49,923 bases of DNA from CAYNVS01 sp964400725 (GTDB taxonomy: Bacteria; Myxococcota_A; SURF-8; CAYNVS01): the NCBI GenBank assembly GCA_964400725.1, contig CAYNVS010000022.1, positions 1-49,923 on the forward strand, in the 5' to 3' direction. Below are positions 32,113-40,232 of the stretch, in pieces. The translations under genes and the position numbers were made by a program. How positions within the stretch are numbered: position 1 is the stretch's first letter; each line of letters opens with the position of its first letter. The notes under the pieces are model-generated. The model was not told where the DNA came from. It was given only the letters and a program-made list of their open reading frames with translations, and searched no databases.

Positions 32113-34782
32113 CTAGTTCAGCGAAACGGCTCTCCGCCGCGCAAAGGCCGCAATTGCCGCCAAACATAACGCCAAAGCCGTTTCTCCGCCGGCGCAGCCG
32201 GACGCCTTTTTAGCCGCGGTCTTGCATTGGCCGTCCGCGCAGCCGCTCTTGCAAGGAACGCACGCAGGTTCGCTCGTTCCGTCGGTTTGGCAAATCTCGT
32301 CGTCGCCGCATTTTGCCGCGTCTATCGGCGTTCCGTTCTCAAGCCGTCCGTCGCACTGCGCGCTCGAACCCGAGCAGAAACGCTTTTGCGGAATCGCCTG
32401 CCTCATTGCGCCGCAAGAGCCCGAGCACGCGTACGACATGCCCGCGTTCTCGTCGCAAACCGCCGACGCCGAAAGGAAGCGGCAGCCGTCGCAGCAGGGG
32501 CCGGAGTTGCATTCGCAGCAAGAGCCGTTGACGCACCCCATCGGGCAGGCCGCGCACTCCGCCAGTTCCTTGCTTCTTACAAAGCAACCGGCGTCGTCGG
32601 GGCAGTCCTGAACGATTGTCCATTCGGTAGGCTCGAGTCGCCCCGTGCATTCCGCGCCTACGCCCGGACAGAACTGCAAAAACGACCGTTTTATCGCATC
32701 CCCGCCGCACGACTGGCTTGAGCACGAATACTCGACTCCCGCGTTCGCGTTGCATACGTCGCCTATAGTTTTGTAGTTGCAGCCGTCGCAGCACGGCCCG
32801 GAATTGCAGACGCAGCACGCGCCGTCTTTGCATCCCATCGGGCAGTCAAAGCACTTGGCGGCTCCGTCCAAGTCGGTCGAACAGCTTTGGTTCGCGCCGC
32901 ATACTTCCTGCAATTGCCATTCTCCGTAGTCTCCAGACAGCGCGCCGTCGCAGGCGTTTGAGTTTCCTTTGCAATAGCGTCTGGCCGGGCTCTTGGAAAT
33001 CGACGAGCCGCATATTCCGGCGTCGCACCGCGTAATGAACGACGTCTCGTCCTCGCACTGAGCCGTGGAAGGCTTGTAATGGCATCCGTCGCAGCAAGGC
33101 CCGAATTCGCACTCGCAACAGGCGCCGTCAACGCAGCCGTGAGGGCAGGTCGAACAGTCCGCCGTCTTGTCGCCGGTCTGCTTGCAAATCTGGTTGGCTT
33201 GACACGTCTTCGACTTCGTCCACGGCTCGGCCTTGGTCGGGCCGTCGCACAGCGCGCTTTTGCCGGAGCAGAACTGGCTGGTCTTGCTTGAGTAAACGCC
33301 GCCGCCGCACGCCGAGTCCTGACAACTGTAAATCGAGTCCGTTCCCGACTTGCAGACCGTTTCGGCGCTTTTGTAATGACCGTCGGCGTCGCAGCAGGCC
33401 GCTCCGGGATTGCATACCACGCATCCGGTAGTTTTGCATCCGTTCGGGCAGTGCTTGCAGGCGGGCTGCGCCGTTCCGGTCTGCTCGCAAACCTGATAAA
33501 GCAGGCATTGCGTCATTGTAACCCAATTGCCGGAACCGGTCGAATAAACGCACCCCTGCGTTCCTTTCTGGCAGTTTGAAAGGCTCGTCTTCATCTGCGC
33601 GGAGCCGCCGCAATTGGTATCCGAGCAGCGGTAACTAACCGTAAGCTGCGTTTTGCAGCCCGGCGTAATGTTGAACGTCGCGCCCTGATAGTAATTAAAA
33701 TTCGTATCGCTCGTTGGCGTCATGGCGTCAAGCGAGAAGAAGCCGTTATAGTAGCCGCTCCACCCCCAGTTGAAATGGAAGTTGTCTTCGGAGTCGTAGC
33801 CGTCGCAGACGAACGCGTGGGCGCTTGAGCCGTCGGACGCCGCGCCGTCGTAATAAACGGGCTTCTTAGCGTTGAGATCGTTCTTCAACAGAGTTTTCCA
33901 GTTGCTGGTATATTGCCGGTTCTTGTAGCCGTTGGTGGCGTAACCGAAATACTTCTCCAGCGCGGTTTCGGTCGCGGAGCCCGCCGCGCCCGATCCGTCG
34001 GCGGCGTAGTTCATATCGACGGCGACGCCGGCATGGTAAAGCAACAAAGCTACGTCCGCGTTGTAGTCCGTCAATTTGTTCGGCATGTTCTCGAAATGAT
34101 AGGTCGTAGCGGCGAAATTGGCCGACAGCGTTCCGACGCCCGGCAAGTAGTAAGAATGGCTTGAAACGCCGACGCACGGCGAGTTGTGATATTTCATAAT
34201 TTGCCCGATGGCCGTCGCGACGCAGCCCGCGTACGCGCGTCCGTCCGGTCCGCCGGACGCGGCGGGACAATTTGCGTTGTAGTACGCGTCCTGATTCCAT
34301 TCTGTCTGAAGCAATGCCGCGACGACGACGGTCGGCGCGGGATAATTTTTGAACGACTTTTTAACCAATGCGTCCCACAGCGCCTTGTTTTCGGCGTTTG
34401 CAAGGTTGCGCGAAAGAGAGTAGTAAATTTCCTCGCCGTAATGGTCCAGCCAGCTCTTAAACTCCGGGCTCGTAATCGGGTATTCGGTTTGCGCGTCCGT
34501 CGAGTATCCCAGAACGGGCCTTATGGCGTCGTCCGCCGCGGTAATTACGAACCCGCCCGAGGCGAACGGAAATATGTAAAGGGCTGTTTTGCCTTTGTAG
34601 GTTTCCTCGTATCCCTTTTCAATCCACGAGTCGGGGACGGTTTTCTGCGAAACGAGTTCGAAGAAGTGCAGAGCCGCGGCGCGGGCGGTAGTTTTATCCA
34701 CCGGAGCGGCCAAAACGGCCGATGGGAAGAGTATTATTAATATCAACGCCGCCAAACGGGCGCGTCTAATCGCTGCAGTCAT
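32113..34782 (-). CDS. Secreted streptopain-like (C10) cysteine protease with tandem Cys-rich units and sorting tail
   Basis: An 889-residue exported protein. Signal peptide at 1-26 and a Spi/propeptide-like region with FASGGFVITAADDAIRPVLGYS (74-95), typical of C10 zymogens. The mature peptidase has catalytic Cys187 in AYAGCVATAIGQIMKYH and His322 in SSAHAFVCDGYDSEDNFHFNWGW. From about 440 to 855 come about four tandem Cys-rich units of roughly 102 residues, each with CPxGCxxGxCCxCxxGPCCDGC followed by YxC, FCxG and W/CxxxQxC positions. The tail has KKASGCAGGE, a hydrophobic helix and ARRR, the same design as the papain-like neighbour. C10 peptidases are usually virulence or nutrient proteases (SpeB, interpain). 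AGAGG precedes the ATG. The methyltransferase gene is 31 bases upstream on the same strand. Confidence 0.9.
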   Translation of the reverse strand: MTAAIRRARLAALILIILFPSAVLAAPVDKTTARAAALHFFELVSQKTVPDSWIEKGYEETYKGKTALYIFPFASGGFVITAADDAIRPVLGYSTDAQTEYPITSPEFKSWLDHYGEEIYYSLSRNLANAENKALWDALVKKSFKNYPAPTVVVAALLQTEWNQDAYYNANCPAASGGPDGRAYAGCVATAIGQIMKYHNSPCVGVSSHSYYLPGVGTLSANFAATTYHFENMPNKLTDYNADVALLLYHAGVAVDMNYAADGSGAAGSATETALEKYFGYATNGYKNRQYTSNWKTLLKNDLNAKKPVYYDGAASDGSSAHAFVCDGYDSEDNFHFNWGWSGYYNGFFSLDAMTPTSDTNFNYYQGATFNITPGCKTQLTVSYRCSDTNCGGSAQMKTSLSNCQKGTQGCVYSTGSGNWVTMTQCLLYQVCEQTGTAQPACKHCPNGCKTTGCVVCNPGAACCDADGHYKSAETVCKSGTDSIYSCQDSACGGGVYSSKTSQFCSGKSALCDGPTKAEPWTKSKTCQANQICKQTGDKTADCSTCPHGCVDGACCECEFGPCCDGCHYKPSTAQCEDETSFITRCDAGICGSSISKSPARRYCKGNSNACDGALSGDYGEWQLQEVCGANQSCSTDLDGAAKCFDCPMGCKDGACCVCNSGPCCDGCNYKTIGDVCNANAGVEYSCSSQSCGGDAIKRSFLQFCPGVGAECTGRLEPTEWTIVQDCPDDAGCFVRSKELAECAACPMGCVNGSCCECNSGPCCDGCRFLSASAVCDENAGMSYACSGSCGAMRQAIPQKRFCSGSSAQCDGRLENGTPIDAAKCGDDEICQTDGTSEPACVPCKSGCADGQCKTAAKKASGCAGGETALALCLAAIAAFARRRAVSLN
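32225..33455 (-). repeat. Tandem Cys-rich coding repeat, about four units of ~307 bp
   Basis: Within the C10 protease gene the CPxGC landmark recurs near 33445, 33140, 32835 and 32535. A diverged fifth (CKSGC) lies near 32245. Spacing is about 300-320 bp. Units differ enough in sequence to be old duplications. Each carries a GPCCDGC or GAACCD core. Confidence 0.7.
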
Positions 34783-34813
34783 TTTTACCTCTGTTGAATA
34801 TTCCGCTAATATT

Positions 34814-36466
34814 TTATTGCGCGGTCGTTTTTTTCTTTTTCGACGAAAACATATCTTTAGCGCCGTTATCGCCGCGCAGTTTTTCTTTTTTCGGGCTTTT
34901 AAAGGTAAGGCGTCCTCTGGTCAAATCCTTGAAATAAGGTTTCTCGAACCCTCTTAGAAGGCCGTCAACGGTTAAAATCTGAAGTTTTGGAAAGGGTTTG
35001 TCGGTTGCGGGCGATCTGTACATTCCGGCCGTAGCGGCTTCTTCTATCATCGCCCTGGTCGGCTCGTAAAGCGTTACAAATAAACCTATCGGCGACTTTT
35101 CTCTTTCCATTACGCCTTTCAAATCGCGAATCATTGTAACGGAGACGTTTTCTCCGCCTTTTATAGATACGACGATTTTTTTCGCGGGGCCCAATTCGTC
35201 CTGAAAATAAATAACGCCGTCTATTCCTTTGTCCGCGCCTTTTTTATGCCCCATCGAAGGCTGGGCTCCGACCAGCGAGCAGGCCCACCACTGGAACTGA
35301 TATTTGTCCCTTTCGGCTAAATTAATTGCTCCCTGCAAATCCTTCGGAGCTCCGACGACTTCGTATTTTATATTTTCAAAAGCCGAGTTGAGCCTGTTTT
35401 CGATTAGCGAAATGGCCAGATGGGTTATGTCGATGCCAAGCCACCTTCGGTTGAGCTTTTGCGCCGCGTGTATGGCGGTGCCGCAGCCGCAGAACGGGTC
35501 GAGCACGACGTCTCCCTCGTCCGACGACGCTTCGATAATCCGCTCAAGCAAAGCGACCGGCTTCTGCGTGGGGTAACCTAAAAATTCGTCGTGCGAACCG
35601 TGCAGGTGTTCGATGTCGTTCCAGTTGTCGGTAACGGGCTGGCCGAGCATATCGTCCAAATATCTAATTTGTCTGGGCACGGCTCCCGGATGCGCCTGAT
35701 ATATTATTCCGTCTTTGTAGGCTTGTTCCATGCGTTCTTTGGTCCAGCGCCAGACGCGTTTAACGCCGAGAAATTCATAGGTAAGATTATCTCGCTTTTT
35801 CGCCGGGTTAGTCAGCGGCCCAAGACTGTACCGTTTTCCGTTTTCATTTACATAACGATAGAATTTTTTTAAATAGTCTTCGTTATATTTCCCGTAAACT
35901 TTTTTAAATTTAGCCCTGTCCGTTTTGGCGTACCTAAAAATAACGTCGCGACAGTTGGGAAAATTTACGGTCGTATGACTTTTAGGCTGCGAGCGCGTCC
36001 ATGAAATTTCGTTTCTGAAATTTTCCTTGCCGAAAACTCCGTCAAGAATAATTTTAAGGTAATGCGACGCGGTCGGGTCGCTGTGCAGATATAACGTTCC
36101 GGTAGGCTTCAATACTCTGTGCAGTTCCAGCAGACGGTTGCACATCATAGTTAGATACGCCATCATGTCGTTCGCGCCTAAAAAACTGAACAGCGCGTTC
36201 ATTAGGCCCGCCACCGCAGTATTCGGCTGATGCAGAATTTCGTCGAATTCGCGCTGGGATTGCTCTCCCCAATGCCACGTGTCGTCGAACGCGGTAATTT
36301 GGGATTCTGATTGAGCCCCTCCGGGCGATTTGAAAAGAAGATTGTAATCGCGTTTGCTGTTGAAGGGAGGATCAAGATAAATCAAATCTACCGACTCGTT
36401 CTCGATTTTATTTTCCCCCATGTTTCTCAGAACGTCCAAATTGTCTCCGTAGTACAGACGATTCAT
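34814..36466 (-). CDS. DNA methyltransferase fused to an Mrr-like restriction-endonuclease domain
   Basis: A 550-residue protein. The N-terminal amino-methyltransferase (about 1-375) has catalytic motif IV DLIYLDPPFNSKRDY (DPPF at 32-35) ahead of SAM-binding motif I DPFCGCGTAIHAAQKLNRRWLGIDI (about 322). This is the beta-class order that methylates adenine N6 or cytosine N4. The C-terminal part (about 385-500) reads GADKGIDGVIYF...KIVVSIKGGENVSV, a D-(x)n-xxK-like pattern of the PD-(D/E)xK/Mrr fold, followed by IRDLKGVMEREKSPIGLFVTL typical of Mrr_cat. It could therefore both modify and cut, or be a solitary methyltransferase with a degenerate nuclease. No specificity subunit or separate restriction gene is nearby. 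GGAG lies 5 bases before the ATG. Confidence 0.85.
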   Translation of the reverse strand: MNRLYYGDNLDVLRNMGENKIENESVDLIYLDPPFNSKRDYNLLFKSPGGAQSESQITAFDDTWHWGEQSQREFDEILHQPNTAVAGLMNALFSFLGANDMMAYLTMMCNRLLELHRVLKPTGTLYLHSDPTASHYLKIILDGVFGKENFRNEISWTRSQPKSHTTVNFPNCRDVIFRYAKTDRAKFKKVYGKYNEDYLKKFYRYVNENGKRYSLGPLTNPAKKRDNLTYEFLGVKRVWRWTKERMEQAYKDGIIYQAHPGAVPRQIRYLDDMLGQPVTDNWNDIEHLHGSHDEFLGYPTQKPVALLERIIEASSDEGDVVLDPFCGCGTAIHAAQKLNRRWLGIDITHLAISLIENRLNSAFENIKYEVVGAPKDLQGAINLAERDKYQFQWWACSLVGAQPSMGHKKGADKGIDGVIYFQDELGPAKKIVVSIKGGENVSVTMIRDLKGVMEREKSPIGLFVTLYEPTRAMIEEAATAGMYRSPATDKPFPKLQILTVDGLLRGFEKPYFKDLTRGRLTFKSPKKEKLRGDNGAKDMFSSKKKKTTAQ

Positions 36467-36534
36467 CGGAACTCCGTATAAAATCTTCAGGCTCTTAAAA
36501 TATAATTACTTTTAGCCAATAAAAATATATATAT

Positions 36535-36570
36535 AAAAAAAAGCCCTTCCGCAAATAATTCGGAAAGGGC
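36535..36570 (-). terminator. Intrinsic terminator of the M30-protease operon
   Basis: On the minus strand GCCCTTTCCG (36570-36561) pairs with CGGAAGGGC (36551-36543) with one bulge. Eight T follow (36542-36535). Confidence 0.8.
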
Positions 36571-36593
36571 TTTGTGTTAGATTTTAGGCAGGT

Positions 36594-37733
36594 TTAACGC
36601 ACGCGTACGATTTTATTCGTCTTGTAAACGTCGCCGTCTTTGCCGGTAATTTCGGCTTCTATCTGGTCGTTCAGGCGCAGATAGTTGGCTCCAAGATTGT
36701 TTTGGAACGCCGCGTCGGTCAAATCGGCCTTGCCGAACTCGACTTTGATTTTGACGCGCTTGCCGTTAATAGCGGAAAGGTCTTTTGTAACTTTAAAGAC
36801 CACTACTTCAATCGTAACTTCCGGGAAGTTTCCTTTTGTTACCGACACGACTTTTCCTTTTAAGGACGATAAAGGTTTATCGGTAAGACCGGTCGGAGCT
36901 TCTTTCTCGCCGACTTTAATTATTTTCTTTCCCTTATCCTTATTTTTCTCTTCTTCCTTTTTTATAGCGTCGGTTACGGTTCCGGGAATGACGTGCTTTT
37001 CTTCCTTCTTATCTACGAGCTTGCCGTCTTTGGCTTCTTCTTTCTTTTCAACCGCCTTTTCGTCTTTTTTCTCAACGACTTTATCGCCGGCTTTAACAAC
37101 TCCGTCTTTCAGTTCCTTCGGCTTCTCGTCGGTTTTGTCGATGGGTTTAGCCTGCTGTAGCCCGGTCGCCTCTTTCGGGGTTCCTTCCGGTTTAAGGTCG
37201 GTTCCCTTCTTTTCATCCTTTTTGTCCTTGTCGTCTTTCTTGTCTTTTCCAACTAAAACGTCTTTCGTTTCTTTCGCAAGAGCCTCGCCCTTCTTCTCGT
37301 CTTTCTTATCTCCGAAGCTGCTCTTTTTGCGGGCGCGGAAAGAGGCGCTGCCGTCGGGAACGTCAAGAGCTATCGCTCCGCCTTCGCCGACCGCGACGTC
37401 GTCTTTCGAGGCGGCTTCGACTTTTAGGTCGATGGCCGCGAGCGTGGAATAAACCGCGTCTTCCTTCAGACCGGCGATTTCGAGCGTCTTGGCGTCCAAC
37501 ATTTTTACGGTAGCCTTGCCGCCGAGCTTCTCTTCGAGCTGTTTTTTAACCGCTTCGGCGTTGTCGTCCTTTAAGACGAACTTGAACGTAGTATCGTTTA
37601 CTTTCGACCACGACGCGGCCATTGCGGGAACCGGCTTGCCGTTATCTACCTTGACCAAGGGTTCGGCCATGGCGACCGAGCAGAAAAGAGTCGCAAACGC
37701 GACCGCCAGGGACAACGCAAATATTTTCTTCAT
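36594..37733 (-). CDS. Exported Lys/Asp/Glu-rich protein of unknown function
   Basis: I do not recognise a family. The 379 residues begin with a clear signal peptide (about 1-24, ending AMA). A small N-terminal domain (about 28-120) has FKFVLKDDNAEAVKKQLEEKLGG, suggestive of an alpha-beta fold. The centre (about 130-275) is almost wholly charged, with repeated KKDEKK/DKKDDK blocks and PEGTPKEA, and is surely disordered. The C-terminal 95 residues (about 285-379) look like a beta-barrel/OB-type domain (LKGKVVSVTKGNFPEVTIEVV). The ATG at 37733 follows AAGGAGG by 5 bases; a TTG one codon earlier is rejected. It is last in a run with the 196-residue protein and the M30 protease, before a terminator. 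Confidence 0.75.
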   Translation of the reverse strand: MKKIFALSLAVAFATLFCSVAMAEPLVKVDNGKPVPAMAASWSKVNDTTFKFVLKDDNAEAVKKQLEEKLGGKATVKMLDAKTLEIAGLKEDAVYSTLAAIDLKVEAASKDDVAVGEGGAIALDVPDGSASFRARKKSSFGDKKDEKKGEALAKETKDVLVGKDKKDDKDKKDEKKGTDLKPEGTPKEATGLQQAKPIDKTDEKPKELKDGVVKAGDKVVEKKDEKAVEKKEEAKDGKLVDKKEEKHVIPGTVTDAIKKEEEKNKDKGKKIIKVGEKEAPTGLTDKPLSSLKGKVVSVTKGNFPEVTIEVVVFKVTKDLSAINGKRVKIKVEFGKADLTDAAFQNNLGANYLRLNDQIEAEITGKDGDVYKTNKIVRVR

Positions 37734-37760
37734 CAATTCCTCCTTATTGCGGTTTATAAA

Positions 37761-38351
37761 CTACTTGCCCGTTTGGGCTTTTCTCAAAACTTGAATTCTC
37801 GTCGGCGTAAGACCCGACTTGTCCGAAGTCTTGCCGGCAATCCAAACTTTGGCTCCTGCATTCTTCGATAATAACTGCGACATCTGCTCGCCGCCCGGCG
37901 CCAGCTTAATAGGCTCGGGCAGACCGGATACTAACAGCTTGAACGCGCCGCCTTCCTCAAGTAAGACGCCTACATACGGCTTTACCCCGCCGCCAACGTC
38001 AACGATTTCATACTCCACTACGGTCAGCTTTTCAAGCTCAATCGAAATCGTTTCTGTTTTCACGCCTTCAGCCGCCTTGGGTTTTAGCGCGGTTATTTTA
38101 ACCTTCGCGCCGCCCAGTTTTTTAAATTCCGCGGCGTAATAACCCGACAGCTCGAAGGTCTGGCTCGTTCCGTCTTCGATAAACGATATTTTTACGAAAG
38201 GCTCGTTTCCCATAAGACCGACGACGCCGGTTTTAACGACGAGTTCGGATTGGGTCGCGGGCGCGGGTTTGTCTTCGGCCTTTGCCGGAAACGCGGTTAA
38301 AAAAGCCGCCGTAAGCGCGAGCGCCGCTAGGGCGAATATTTTTGTCTTCAT
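37761..38351 (-). CDS. Exported beta-rich protein of unknown function
   Basis: Unrecognised 196-residue protein. Signal peptide at about 1-25 (LALTAAFLTAFPAKA). The rest alternates short beta-like stretches with Gly/Pro turns, for example VVGLMGNEPFVKISFIEDG, FELSGYYAAEFKKLGGAKVKITAL and KVWIAGKTSDKSGLTPTRIQVL. The ending resembles the OB-like closing strand of single-domain periplasmic proteins. It starts 19 bases after the M30 protease gene stops and ends 27 bases before the Lys-rich protein gene. The three are likely one operon. The ribosome site is weak (GGAAAGG, about 12 bases upstream). Confidence 0.75.
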   Translation of the reverse strand: MKTKIFALAALALTAAFLTAFPAKAEDKPAPATQSELVVKTGVVGLMGNEPFVKISFIEDGTSQTFELSGYYAAEFKKLGGAKVKITALKPKAAEGVKTETISIELEKLTVVEYEIVDVGGGVKPYVGVLLEEGGAFKLLVSGLPEPIKLAPGGEQMSQLLSKNAGAKVWIAGKTSDKSGLTPTRIQVLRKAQTGK

Positions 38352-38370
38352 CTTCGCAAAGCCTTTCCGG

Positions 38371-39978
38371 CTATTTGGTCGTCTGCACGACTATTACGCC
38401 GAACATAGCCATGGCGTCGGTTTCGAAGGTGAGCGCGACGTCGGCGGTCATGGCTTTAACCGTTACGAAGTCGGCTCCGACGGAGCGCGCCGTTTTATTT
38501 ATAGCGTTGCCGGCAAAAGCCGTGGCCGAAACGCCTCCCGCCGCCGCTAGGTCTATTCCGTGCGGCTGGTTGGTTACCGGGTCGTTGGCAACGGCGTCGT
38601 AGTTGTATTTCTTGTCCGTCGTCTGCCCTTTGCCCGCTATGGCGAGGGTTACGAGCCAATTCTTAAAGCTTGTTTGGTAGTCTTCCCCTATGGCTGCGTT
38701 GAGGTTGGCGAGCCCTTTTAGTCCGCTGGAATAAAACGCGTTAGTAAAGGCGGCGCCGCCGCCGTCCGTCGGGTCGGACGTTGCGGAGAAGGTCGCGCCG
38801 CCGAGCCGCTCAAAGAGGTAACGCATGTAAAGGTAAGCCATTCCGCGGTTGCCGATTTCGTCCTCGCCCGAAATGAGACCGAAGCTTGACGGCGCCGCGA
38901 GATACGCTTTGGCGTAGTTGACGCATTCGCTTCCAAATCCGGTCAGGTCTTCCGCCAAGTGAGAAAGTCCCTCGTCGAGCCATGTTTCTTCATAAACGGG
39001 CTGTTTGCCGGTTTTCGCCGGAGAAAGCGCTTTAATTACGAAGTTGAGCATGTGTTGATACTCGTGCGCCAGCGTCGCGGCTACGCTTTCGACGGAGTTG
39101 TCTTTGTCGGGGATTGCGACGTAGAACATGTCGCGCTGATTGCGCGTCGGGTGGGCGTCGTCCTTTTTCAGCATGTCCTGCGGATTGAAGAAGCCGGCGT
39201 AACCTTCCATGGCGTTTACTTTGCTTGACATGAAGATTACTATTTTGCCGTTGGCGTCGATGTCCATGTGCTCTTTAGTAAGGTTTTTACCGAAAAAGAA
39301 ATTGTCCCGCGGGTAGGCGATTTGATCGAACTTGCGTCCCAGCGTCTCAATGTCGTTGGCGGAAACCGTCGCCGCGTCGGCCTCGTCCACAACTATCACC
39401 GAAACGGTAGAGGCGCGCTTTACAAGGGCGTTTACGACCGAGTTTTCGCTGGTAAGCGGGTTTGTGAAATTAAGCGAAAGCGATTTAACGCAAAAGCCCG
39501 AATCGCAGTATTCGTCCGCGTTGCACGAAGCGTCGGACGCGCAGGCCGTTCCGCCTTCCGCCGGATAGGACGGCGAGGGAACCGCGAAGTTGTATATCTC
39601 TCCGCTCTTCACAATTTCCTGAGTCGTTTGGCGCAGATGGCGGTCGAGCATTATCGCCGCTTTGGAGAAACGGCCTTTGGGCGCGTAATTGTATTTCGTC
39701 TCGTTAAGCCCCGCGCCTTCTCCTCCTGCGGTTCCTGCGTCTGGAGCGAGTTTGTAGGCGTTCGCCGAGTCGGTCTGCGCAGCGGAGTATGGAATTACGA
39801 AATATTGTCCCTTGTCGCCGGTTTTTTTAAGGACGAAAGACGCCTTGCCGTCAAGCGTCGAGTAGGAATTGACCTCGAATTTGTCCGAGGTTGACGAGGA
39901 GTCGTCGAATAGCCCGCATCCGGATAAAAGCGCGGCCAGCGCCGCCGCTGCGGCGAAAATGGTTGCCTTGTTAATCAT
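38371..39978 (-). CDS. M30-like zinc metalloprotease lipoprotein
   Basis: A 535-residue lipoprotein. Lipobox ALLSGC with Cys21 as lipid site is followed by a Ser/Asp tether. The zinc site is ATLAHEYQHMLNF (HExxH at about 305-309), with a third ligand probably Glu in EETWLDEGLSHLAEDL about 27 residues on. This gluzincin layout is seen in hyicolysin-type M30 proteases. A small four-Cys motif (CASDASCNADEYCDSGFC) lies near 144-165 before the catalytic part, and resembles the Cys-rich tails of other exported proteins in this window. Residues 445-535 form a beta-rich C-domain. AAAGGA precedes the ATG. It is the first gene of a three-gene run of exported proteins. Confidence 0.82.
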   Translation of the reverse strand: MINKATIFAAAAALAALLSGCGLFDDSSSTSDKFEVNSYSTLDGKASFVLKKTGDKGQYFVIPYSAAQTDSANAYKLAPDAGTAGGEGAGLNETKYNYAPKGRFSKAAIMLDRHLRQTTQEIVKSGEIYNFAVPSPSYPAEGGTACASDASCNADEYCDSGFCVKSLSLNFTNPLTSENSVVNALVKRASTVSVIVVDEADAATVSANDIETLGRKFDQIAYPRDNFFFGKNLTKEHMDIDANGKIVIFMSSKVNAMEGYAGFFNPQDMLKKDDAHPTRNQRDMFYVAIPDKDNSVESVAATLAHEYQHMLNFVIKALSPAKTGKQPVYEETWLDEGLSHLAEDLTGFGSECVNYAKAYLAAPSSFGLISGEDEIGNRGMAYLYMRYLFERLGGATFSATSDPTDGGGAAFTNAFYSSGLKGLANLNAAIGEDYQTSFKNWLVTLAIAGKGQTTDKKYNYDAVANDPVTNQPHGIDLAAAGGVSATAFAGNAINKTARSVGADFVTVKAMTADVALTFETDAMAMFGVIVVQTTK

Positions 39979-40232
39979 TTGCTCATCCTTTCTCTTTATA
40001 AGTTTGCCAAACCCAAAGCGGTTTCGGCGCCTTCTTGCTGCATTCTAAACATTAATATAAACAATCGGTTCGTAATTAATATTTCAATTATAATAGCAAA
40101 TTTAAATATTACAAGAGGATGTTCCGCCTTCGGATTTGCGTATTCGTTACCTTTTGCTTGAAAACTTGAGACCGCGGCGGTATTATGACGCTATACGGCA
40201 AAAAATTGAACTGCTTGGCAAGCGAGGAAAAT

